A stretch of 64,000 nt of DNA, taken from NCBI GenBank assembly GCA_001898825.1, contig MKVK01000011.1, positions 186,001 to 250,000 on the forward strand, given 5' to 3'. Made by a program: the position numbers and the translations under genes. Of the stretch, positions 55,152 to 62,416 are shown one piece after another (position 1 is the first letter of the stretch; each line of letters starts with the position of its first letter). The notes under the pieces are model-generated. The model was not told where the DNA came from, made no database searches, and saw only the letters and a program-made list of their open reading frames with translations. Source of the DNA: Magnetospirillum sp. 64-120. Its GTDB lineage: Bacteria; Pseudomonadota; Alphaproteobacteria; Rhodospirillales; Magnetospirillaceae.

Positions 55152-56666
55152 ATGATCAAACACGTGCCACCGCCGACTTTATACTCAGTGCCGTTGACGG
55201 CCCAGGGCAAGCCCGGGTTTTCCCCGGTGCGCGGCCACCACATGCCGCCGCCGACCCGTTATGACACACGGACAACGGCGCAGCCCGCCTCCCCGATGCC
55301 CCGACCGGTGGTGCAACAAAAGCCGGTCCAATCGAACCCGCACATGGCGCTTAGGGCCCCTTCACCGCCACCGCCGACGAAATTCGGTGGGCCGGCAAGC
55401 GTTGCGGCAAAGGGGGCGATTCAACGATCCCAGTTGCCCGACACCCCGACGACCGCCTATGTCCGGGCGCGACGCAACTCGATTGTTGAGGGGAACCAGA
55501 CCGGTGTCAGTCTGCGGCAGGATTTCGACCAGGTCGCGCTTTATCACAAGATCGTGGATTCGGAAGCCCAGGGGGTGAAGGCCGGATACGTGCCGTTCTA
55601 CACCTCGGTCGAACGGCAGAGCTATGGCCTGCACGCCATCTTGACCGGCATCTGGGAAGGGTTGGCCGGCAAGCACGTGCCGGGATTCCTGTTGATGCGC
55701 AGTCCACCCTCCATTCGCCAAGCCCCCAACTCGGCGGATGAGTTCTTTGGAAACGTCGGGAAGTTCACCTCTGACCATGCCCATCGGACGACAATGATCT
55801 CGACCAACCTGTCTTTGTTCGGCAGCTGCCGCAATGGCGGCGAGAACACGTTCTCGGCCATTTGGAGCGGTGGGATTTTCCAACTGGGCAAATCGAAGAT
55901 CGTGACCCTTGTCCGTGAATACCTTTCGGAAGCATTCATTCCCCCCGAATATCAGGACAAAATCCTTGCCGTCGCCACCGAGCTTTACGACGAATTGGCC
56001 AAGATCGAGGACAAGGTCAAGGGGATGCTTTATCAGGTCATGGTCCGGAAAGACGTTGCGCTGGACCTTTCTTACGTCTCGATCGTCAACGGCTTACCTC
56101 TTCATGACAAGAAGAAGACCAAGGATTGGCTGGATGACGACCTGTTCACCGAGGCCCTGGGGGGAACGCGGCCGACGACGGCACGGGGAATGACCGCGGC
56201 GGTTCTGGATCGCCAGAGTTCCCCGGACTTCTGGAAGGCGTTCAAGGGCCAGTGGGCCGAACCGCAGGCCCGCCTGATCATGAACCCGACTTATTTCGCC
56301 ACCCCCAACGACGCCGTGCGCATCAATGTGTATGGCGCCCATCACGCCCCCATCGAGGCGGCCAAGGCGAAGGTGCGGTCCTTGGTGCGGGAAGCGGTTC
56401 AGGCCATGTGCCAGCCCTTCTCTCTTCACCCCATCGATCTGACCAACTTCGTCGCGGTTGAATGCCGGTTTTCCGGGGTCTCGGCATGGGTGGCGCGGAG
56501 TTTGGACAAATCCGCGGTTTTCCATGCCTGCGCCGACTTGGTGTGCGGCCATCTGGTGGATGGCGCCAAAGTGACCCGAGAGACTTTCACGGTGGTTGCG
56601 CAACGGGTCGTGACGCAGGGCAAAGAGACCTCGGTCGACATCAAGATCACCATGAACCGCCTTTAA
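55152..56666 (+). CDS. Unknown T6SS-linked protein with three PPPT repeats
   Basis: 504 residues. Residues 1-95 are Pro-rich and carry HVPPPTLYS (4-12), HMPPPTRYD (30-38) and PPPTKFGG (73-80), the last followed by KGAIQRSQ. The rest (about 100-504) is an alpha/beta protein that I do not recognise; it has an RSYGLHA-like segment, a conserved-looking SDHAHRTTMISTNLSLFGSC block near 220 and a beta-rich C-terminus. No signal peptide or membrane helix. It is sandwiched between the DUF4157 gene and vgrG, 10 bases before vgrG, so a secreted cargo is the simplest reading. Confidence 0.7.
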   Translation: MIKHVPPPTLYSVPLTAQGKPGFSPVRGHHMPPPTRYDTRTTAQPASPMPRPVVQQKPVQSNPHMALRAPSPPPPTKFGGPASVAAKGAIQRSQLPDTPTTAYVRARRNSIVEGNQTGVSLRQDFDQVALYHKIVDSEAQGVKAGYVPFYTSVERQSYGLHAILTGIWEGLAGKHVPGFLLMRSPPSIRQAPNSADEFFGNVGKFTSDHAHRTTMISTNLSLFGSCRNGGENTFSAIWSGGIFQLGKSKIVTLVREYLSEAFIPPEYQDKILAVATELYDELAKIEDKVKGMLYQVMVRKDVALDLSYVSIVNGLPLHDKKKTKDWLDDDLFTEALGGTRPTTARGMTAAVLDRQSSPDFWKAFKGQWAEPQARLIMNPTYFATPNDAVRINVYGAHHAPIEAAKAKVRSLVREAVQAMCQPFSLHPIDLTNFVAVECRFSGVSAWVARSLDKSAVFHACADLVCGHLVDGAKVTRETFTVVAQRVVTQGKETSVDIKITMNRL

Positions 56667-56675
56667 GAAAGCGCC

Positions 56676-58616
56676 ATGCCCGCGACCAACGACACTCAAT
56701 CCCTGCAAATGACCACCCCCCTGGGCAAGGACAAGCTGGTGGCGGCGGGCTTTGCCGGGACCGAGTTCATCAGTGCCCCGTTCACCTTCACCTTGACCGC
56801 CATGGCCACCGAAGACGGACTTGACCCGTCCGCCGTGTCGGGCAAGTCGGTGACCGTGACCCTGGTTGACGGAGATGGGAAAACGCGCCCGATCAACGGA
56901 TTGGCGACACGGGTTGCGGTGACGGGCAAGCTTTGGTCGATGGATTTGCGGCCCTGGTTGTGGATGCTGCATTTGGGGTCGGACAACCGGATCTTCCAGC
57001 AAAAGACCGTGCCCGAGATCATCAAGGCGGTGTTCGACGGTGCCGGCTTTTCCGATTACAAGGACAGCCTGACCGGCAGTTACACGGCGCGGGATTATTG
57101 CGTCCAGTTCGGTGAAAGCAATTACGCCTTCGTCCATCGGCTGATGGAAGACGAAGGCATCTGGTACTGCTTTGAGCACGCCGACGGCAAGCACACCCTG
57201 GTGCTGGGTGACGACGCCTCGGCCCACGCCGCCTGTCCGCAGGTTTCGACCGCCAAGTTCCTGGAATTGCCCCCGGAAAAGAACTGGCTCGAAAATAACC
57301 GGGTCGAGGCGCTGACCTTGGAACTGGCGGTGGTGACCAGCAAGTACCAGGCCGACGATTTCAATTTCGAGACGCCGTCCACCGAACTGAAAACCCAGGC
57401 CAGCGGCACCGGTTCGGACCAGCAGATTTACGAATTTCCCGGCGGCTACGACAAGAAGGATGCCGGCGACAGCCGCGCCTCGAAGCGGTTGCAGGCCTTC
57501 GAGGCGCAAACCAAGGCCATCACCGCCCGTTCCGACGTGCGGCACTTCACCGCCGGCGCCAAGTTCACCTTGTCCAATCACCCGGATTCGTCGCTCAACA
57601 CCGATTGGGTGTTGAATTCGGTCAGCCACGACGCATCGCCCGGCAGCTACATCAACACCTTCACCGCTTTCCCTGCCGACGTGGTGTTCCGCCCCCTGCC
57701 CGTCACCCCCAGGCCGCGCATCGCCGGCAGCCAGACCGCCATCGTCACCGGAAAGTCGGGCGAGGAAATCTGGACCGACAAATACGGCCGCATCAAGGTG
57801 CAGTTCCATTGGGATCAGTTGGGCGCCAAGGACGAGAACACCACCTGCTGGATCCGGGTGGCGCAAAGCTGGGCCGGCAAAAGTTGGGGAGCGTGGACCC
57901 TGCCCCGTATCGGTCAGGAAGTGGTGGTCAGCTTTCTTGATGGCGATCCCGACCGGCCCTTGGTCACCGGCTGCGTCTATAACGGCGAGAATTCGGTGCC
58001 CTACACGCTGCCCGACAACCAGACCCGGACGACGCTGAAATCCAATTCGTCCAAACAGGGGCAGGGTTACAACGAGATCCGCTTCGAAGACAAAACAGAT
58101 TCCGAGGAGATTTTCGTTCACGCCCGCAAGGACATGAACATCGAGGTGGAAAAGGGCAACCGCGCCGTCACCATCATGGAAGGCAACGACAGCCTGACCA
58201 TATCCAAGGGCAACCGCACCACCACCATCACCGAGGGCAACGAAACCCACGACGTGTCCAAGGGCACGCGGGCGATCACCGTCAAGGACAACGAGACCCA
58301 TACCAACTCGGCCGACTTCACCCACGAAGTGAAAGGCAACTACACTTTAAAGGTGACCGGCGACCTGACCATACAGGCCACCGGCAAGATCACCATGAAA
58401 TCTGATGCCGACGTCACCGTAGAGGCCGGCACCACGGCCACCGTCAAGTCGGGCACCAGCATGACCGTGCAATCGGGAACCGACCTGACCGCCAAGGCGG
58501 GCACCGGCGCCACCTTGCAAGGAGGAACCACCGTGGAAGTCAAAGGTTCGGCCTCGGGCACCGTTGACGGCGGCGGCATGCTGACCGTCAAGGGCGGCAT
58601 GGTGCAGATCAACTGA
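56676..58616 (+). CDS. vgrG: Type VI secretion spike protein VgrG (TssI)
   Basis: 646 residues. The N-terminal gp27-like part (SAPFTFTLTAMATE, NYAFVHRLMEDEGIWYCFEH) is followed by the gp5 OB fold (KYGRIKVQFHWDQLG, CWIRVAQSWAGKSWG, PRIGQEVVVSFLDGDPDRP). The C-terminus (about 480-646) is a long run of short beta repeats rich in Thr, Gly and Val (KGNRTTTITEGN, TVEAGTTATVKSGT), forming a needle-like triple helix. No extra catalytic domain is attached, so cargo must bind non-covalently. It sits between effector candidates and the tss genes. Confidence 0.96.
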   Translation: MPATNDTQSLQMTTPLGKDKLVAAGFAGTEFISAPFTFTLTAMATEDGLDPSAVSGKSVTVTLVDGDGKTRPINGLATRVAVTGKLWSMDLRPWLWMLHLGSDNRIFQQKTVPEIIKAVFDGAGFSDYKDSLTGSYTARDYCVQFGESNYAFVHRLMEDEGIWYCFEHADGKHTLVLGDDASAHAACPQVSTAKFLELPPEKNWLENNRVEALTLELAVVTSKYQADDFNFETPSTELKTQASGTGSDQQIYEFPGGYDKKDAGDSRASKRLQAFEAQTKAITARSDVRHFTAGAKFTLSNHPDSSLNTDWVLNSVSHDASPGSYINTFTAFPADVVFRPLPVTPRPRIAGSQTAIVTGKSGEEIWTDKYGRIKVQFHWDQLGAKDENTTCWIRVAQSWAGKSWGAWTLPRIGQEVVVSFLDGDPDRPLVTGCVYNGENSVPYTLPDNQTRTTLKSNSSKQGQGYNEIRFEDKTDSEEIFVHARKDMNIEVEKGNRAVTIMEGNDSLTISKGNRTTTITEGNETHDVSKGTRAITVKDNETHTNSADFTHEVKGNYTLKVTGDLTIQATGKITMKSDADVTVEAGTTATVKSGTSMTVQSGTDLTAKAGTGATLQGGTTVEVKGSASGTVDGGGMLTVKGGMVQIN

Positions 58617-58617
58617 C

Positions 58618-59268
58618 ATGGCGCCCCCCAAACAGCACTTGCCCCCGGCCATTTCCTGGCGAACGCCCCCTGCCGGCGCGGCTCATCCCGTGCGCGTCGC
58701 GGGTACGGCCCAACCCATGCGTTCCTTCACCCCCCATCAACGGCCACAAGGTAACCGCGATGCGGCGGTCGGCGACGAATTGGTCAACAGCGCCAACGGC
58801 CAGTTCCAGCTGCGCCGACACGACAACCACGTGTTGACGCGGCCCAGCGGGGTCTACAACTTCGTCCGCGTCCAGGGCGCCACCCGCAATCAAACCGCGA
58901 CCATGCTGTCGGCCCGCGCCCCCCACGCCAGTCTGGCGGCGGGTCAGCCGGTGTTGTATGCGGGGACAGTGGCCTTTGACAGCGGCCAGTTGCAATGGTG
59001 GAGCAATTATTCAGGCACCTACCAGCCCCAGGCCGAGTTCCACCGTCAGGCGGCGTTGCCCGGCGACAAGTTCGTGCCCTGGCAAAAGCTGCAGATGGGG
59101 GGGATCGGCCTGCAACGCGGCATGTTGACCGACCATCGCGGCATCGACCTGCCATCGCTCAGGGGGGACAAGCCCGCCAAAGACGACAAGCCGGTCAATG
59201 GCGCCGCCCCGCCATCGGCGACGCCGCATCAAGCGACAAAGACCGGCAAGTCGGACGACAAGGGGTAA
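58618..59268 (+). CDS. Unknown protein downstream of vgrG
   Basis: 216 residues, one base after vgrG. The N-terminus is Pro-rich with QHLPPAISW, a loose echo of the HxPPPT tag. Residues about 60-165 look like a small beta-rich domain with VLYAGTVAFDSGQLQWWSNYSGTYQP; similar WSN-SG-Y-P segments occur in proteins near secretion toxins. The C-terminus is Lys/Asp-rich and disordered. A role in loading, cargo or immunity is possible; nothing shows which. Confidence 0.6.
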   Translation: MAPPKQHLPPAISWRTPPAGAAHPVRVAGTAQPMRSFTPHQRPQGNRDAAVGDELVNSANGQFQLRRHDNHVLTRPSGVYNFVRVQGATRNQTATMLSARAPHASLAAGQPVLYAGTVAFDSGQLQWWSNYSGTYQPQAEFHRQAALPGDKFVPWQKLQMGGIGLQRGMLTDHRGIDLPSLRGDKPAKDDKPVNGAAPPSATPHQATKTGKSDDKG

Positions 59269-59424
59269 ACGGCCCGATCCTGTTGCATCCGGTCATCATG
59301 GTTGATCCACATCCTCTTAATTGTGCCTGATGGCTAACTCACCCTAATTTATTGTCCTTTGCCGCATTTACCAATATTGTTGAGAGCCGTCTCATCAATA
59401 GACTTATGATAGGTTGCGGCAACA

Positions 59425-59814
59425 ATGGGTATGCAAGTCTGCATGGGGGCAATGTTGACCTGTAGTTTCGGCGCCGCGCCAAGTTCGTTGGTGGTGCTGC
59501 CGACCAATTGCGTCATGGCCGGCGGACCGGCGGCGGCGAACATCATGGATAACAAGCCGATGGTGAACATCCTTCCTTTCGCCATGTGCAGCAGCCCGGC
59601 AAATCCCATGGTGGCGGCGGCGACGGCGGCCGCCTTGGGGGTGCTGACCCCCATGCCGTGCATCCCGGCCACGGCGGCGCCGTGGGCGCCGGGGTCCCCC
59701 ACGGTCATGATCGCCAAGATGCCGGCGCTCAACAACTCCAGCATGCTGATGTGCTCGTACGGCGGGGTCATCCAGGTCAGCGCCCCCGGCCAAGCCACGG
59801 TCATGGTGCCCTGA
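59425..59814 (+). CDS. PAAR-like DUF4280 spike-tip protein
   Basis: 129 residues. DUF4280 pattern: CMGAMLTCSFGAAPS, VLPTNCV, ANIMDNKPMVNI, CSSPANP, LTPMPCIPAT, CSYGGVIQV. These Cys-rich beta proteins replace or sharpen PAAR tips on VgrG. An ATG at 59431 is a second possible start. A 156-base gap, AT-rich, separates it from the gene above, so a second promoter may lie there. It overlaps tssJ by one base. Confidence 0.88.
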   Translation: MGMQVCMGAMLTCSFGAAPSSLVVLPTNCVMAGGPAAANIMDNKPMVNILPFAMCSSPANPMVAAATAAALGVLTPMPCIPATAAPWAPGSPTVMIAKMPALNNSSMLMCSYGGVIQVSAPGQATVMVP

Positions 59815-60251
59815 TGCGTGCCGTCGGCATCATTGGCCTGGCGCTTTTGGTTCTGAACGGCTGCGCCGCGCGCACCATCGGTCTGGAAGACGTCAGCATC
59901 CAAGCCGCCACCGACGCCAACAACAACGGTGCGGTGGCCGTGGACGTGGTCCTGGCGACCAAGCCGGGGGCCGCTGAACAACTGGCCAAGCTTCCGGCCG
60001 GCGACTGGTTCCGGCGGCGCGCCCAATTGCTGCGCGACAATCCGGACGGGCTGTCGGTGATGTCGTGGGAACTGGTTCCCGGACAGTCGGTCACCGCCCC
60101 GGTGCGGCGCGTTGCCTTGGATGCTTATGTCTTCGCCCTTTACTCCAGCCCGGGCGAGCACCGCGTCCGCCTCGCCACCGAGGATGGAGAGGCGAAAATC
60201 CACCTGCAGGCGACGGGGTTCGTGGTCGAAGGGCTGAAAAAGGCGGAATAA
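59814..60251 (+). CDS. tssJ: T6SS lipoprotein TssJ
   Basis: 145 residues from the ATG at 59814, inside the stop of the preceding gene. Lipobox VLNGC with Cys17, then a beta-rich domain (VDVVLATKPGAAEQL, DGLSVMSWELVPGQS) matching TssJ. It anchors the T6SS membrane complex in the outer membrane and contacts TssM. Position before tssK is typical. Confidence 0.9.
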   Translation: MRAVGIIGLALLVLNGCAARTIGLEDVSIQAATDANNNGAVAVDVVLATKPGAAEQLAKLPAGDWFRRRAQLLRDNPDGLSVMSWELVPGQSVTAPVRRVALDAYVFALYSSPGEHRVRLATEDGEAKIHLQATGFVVEGLKKAE

Positions 60252-60254
60252 AGA

Positions 60255-61619
60255 ATGAGCGAGCTCAACGACATCCCCGAACCGGTCCTGTGGTACGAGG
60301 GCATGCTTCTTGCCCCCCACCACTTCCAGCAGGCCTGGCAGCGCAGCGAGGCACTGCTGGGCTATGGCCTGGCCCAAACCGGGATGTTTCCCTGGGGGGT
60401 CCGACGGCTGTCCCTGGACCGCGCCATGCTGGCCGCCGGCAGCGTCCGCATCCTGGCGCTGGAAGGCATCATGCCCGACGGACTGGCGCTTTTGCATCCC
60501 CGCGACGACGAACCGTATCTGGAACTGGACCTGACGCCGTTCAAGGCGCAGCTGACCCAGGGATCCATGGCCGTGCACGTCACGGTTCCCGCCGACAACC
60601 CCCGCCCGGAACCGGGCGAAGCCAAACGGTGGCGGTCGGTCGAAGGCAGTGTCGTGCCCGATTCCAACACCGGCGACAACCAGATGCCGGTACCGCGCAT
60701 GCGTCCGGTCCTGTCGCTGGCGCTGACCGAGGCGCCGACCGTTCCCCCGGCTCGGCGCTTCGTCTCCATGCCCATCGCCCGCATCAGCTTTCGCGACGAC
60801 GCCTTCTCGCTGGAACCCTTCGCCCCGCCGCGGATGGACTTCCCCTCTGGCAGCGAACTGGCGGCGCTTACCCGTTCGGTGGTTCAAAGACTGCGGGAAA
60901 AGGCGTCGGCCATCGCCGACCGCATCCAAAGCGGCGGCGAGATGCCGTCGGGGACCATGGCCGACACGTTGCGCTCGATGGTCGGTTCGCTGCCACGGCT
61001 CGAGGCGTTGCTGCAAATCGGGCAAAGCCATCCGTTCCAGATCTATTTGGCTCTTTGCGACCTGATGGGTCATCTGTCCTGGCTGGGGGGGCAACCGGTG
61101 CCGCCCACCCCCCCGGTTTACCAGCATGACGATCCTCTGCCTGCTTTCGCCATCATCAGCGAATACGTGCTGAAGGTGATGGAGCGGGTGCGCGAGGGCT
61201 ATCGCACCCTGCGCTTCAAGCATCAAGGCGACAACCACTTCACCTTGATGCTGGAAGCCGGCGATTTGCCCTCCAGCCTGGTGGTCGGCGCCAAGGTGCC
61301 GCCGGCGGTGGCTCCGGCCGAAACCGCCGAGTGGATGTCCAAGGCGCTGATCGGGTCGCGTTCGCTGATGCAGGCCATCGGCGAACGCCGTATCCGTGGG
61401 GCCGGTCGTTTGCGCATCGAATCCGCCGACGAATTGGGGGTGACGCCGCCGGCCGGAACGGTGCTGTTTCGTGTCACCGCTGATCCCAACTTCATCGTTC
61501 CCGGCCAGATTCTGGAAATCGTCGGCGCTGGTAATGGCGTCGAGCCTGTTGAAATTCAATTGTTTGCGGCGCAAACCTCATCCGAGCCGACAGGCGCGGC
61601 CGCGACGAGACGACAATGA
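60255..61619 (+). CDS. tssK: T6SS baseplate protein TssK
   Basis: 454 residues. The signature LWYEGMLLAPHHFQQAWQRSE opens the protein; a middle shell domain and C-terminal domain end VEIQLFAAQTSS. TssK links the baseplate to the membrane complex. It overlaps tssL by 4 bases. Confidence 0.96.
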   Translation: MSELNDIPEPVLWYEGMLLAPHHFQQAWQRSEALLGYGLAQTGMFPWGVRRLSLDRAMLAAGSVRILALEGIMPDGLALLHPRDDEPYLELDLTPFKAQLTQGSMAVHVTVPADNPRPEPGEAKRWRSVEGSVVPDSNTGDNQMPVPRMRPVLSLALTEAPTVPPARRFVSMPIARISFRDDAFSLEPFAPPRMDFPSGSELAALTRSVVQRLREKASAIADRIQSGGEMPSGTMADTLRSMVGSLPRLEALLQIGQSHPFQIYLALCDLMGHLSWLGGQPVPPTPPVYQHDDPLPAFAIISEYVLKVMERVREGYRTLRFKHQGDNHFTLMLEAGDLPSSLVVGAKVPPAVAPAETAEWMSKALIGSRSLMQAIGERRIRGAGRLRIESADELGVTPPAGTVLFRVTADPNFIVPGQILEIVGAGNGVEPVEIQLFAAQTSSEPTGAAATRRQ

Positions 61620-62416
61620 CGGCACCGCCTCTCGCCCCGCCTTTGGCCAAGGCTGCCATCGACCGCTTTCTCGCCTTCCATGCCGAACTGGTGGAAGCGA
61701 AGCAGTTGGCCGGCTGCATGATGGCCGATCCCGAAACGGACCCGGTTCCGGGGGGCGAGGTCGCGGTTGAAAAGTCTCCCCGCGTGTCACAGATGGACAT
61801 CTTCCTGCGTCTGCGGGTGGCCATCTGTCCGACCGGGGCGCCGCCGCCCAGCCTGGATGGCCGTCCCGACATCGGTTACGTCATGGCCGCCCTTGCCGAC
61901 GAAGCGCTGCTTCATCAGGTGGACTGGCCCGGACGCCAGCAGTGGATGGGCACGCTGCTTGAGCAGGCGCTGTACGGCACACGTGTCGCCGGCGAGGATG
62001 TCTTCGACCTGGGGCAAGCCATCGTCGACGGCGCCATCGTCGGCCGGACCGATTTGGCCGCCGCCATCCTGCTGGCCTTGGCCTTGGGTTTTCGGGGGCG
62101 CTGGCACGGCATCGAAGACCATGGCGCCATCGACCGGTTGCGTCACCAATTGTACGAAGCCGTGTACAGCCAGCCGCCGCCGGCCAACCTGGAATGGCAA
62201 TCGGCCCTGCCATCCCCCCTGGAACCGGTGCTTGCCAATGGCAGGCTGCAGCGCCTGCCACGGACCTCGCCCTGGTACATGGCCATCGGTGCCGTCGCCC
62301 TGGCCACCTTGGTCCTGTCGGGATGGCTGTGGATCCACTCGACCCGGGAAGTGGTGGAAACCGCTCGTGACGTCCTGGTGTTGGGCGCTACCGCCACCAA
62401 CGGACACCCGCCATGA
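61616..62416 (+). CDS. tssL: T6SS membrane complex protein TssL (DotU family)
   Basis: 266 residues. The DotU domain includes IGYVMAALADEALLHQVDWPG and LYGTRVAGEDVF; a single C-terminal membrane helix (about 222-243) follows the cytosolic part, the normal tail-anchored topology. No peptidoglycan-binding domain is attached. It overlaps tssM by 4 bases. Confidence 0.93.
   Translation: MTAPPLAPPLAKAAIDRFLAFHAELVEAKQLAGCMMADPETDPVPGGEVAVEKSPRVSQMDIFLRLRVAICPTGAPPPSLDGRPDIGYVMAALADEALLHQVDWPGRQQWMGTLLEQALYGTRVAGEDVFDLGQAIVDGAIVGRTDLAAAILLALALGFRGRWHGIEDHGAIDRLRHQLYEAVYSQPPPANLEWQSALPSPLEPVLANGRLQRLPRTSPWYMAIGAVALATLVLSGWLWIHSTREVVETARDVLVLGATATNGHPP

Noticed and set aside
59349-61574. Reverse-strand frame opposite the PAAR-like, tssJ and tssK genes
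   Set aside because: Shadow of three forward genes with clear family motifs.
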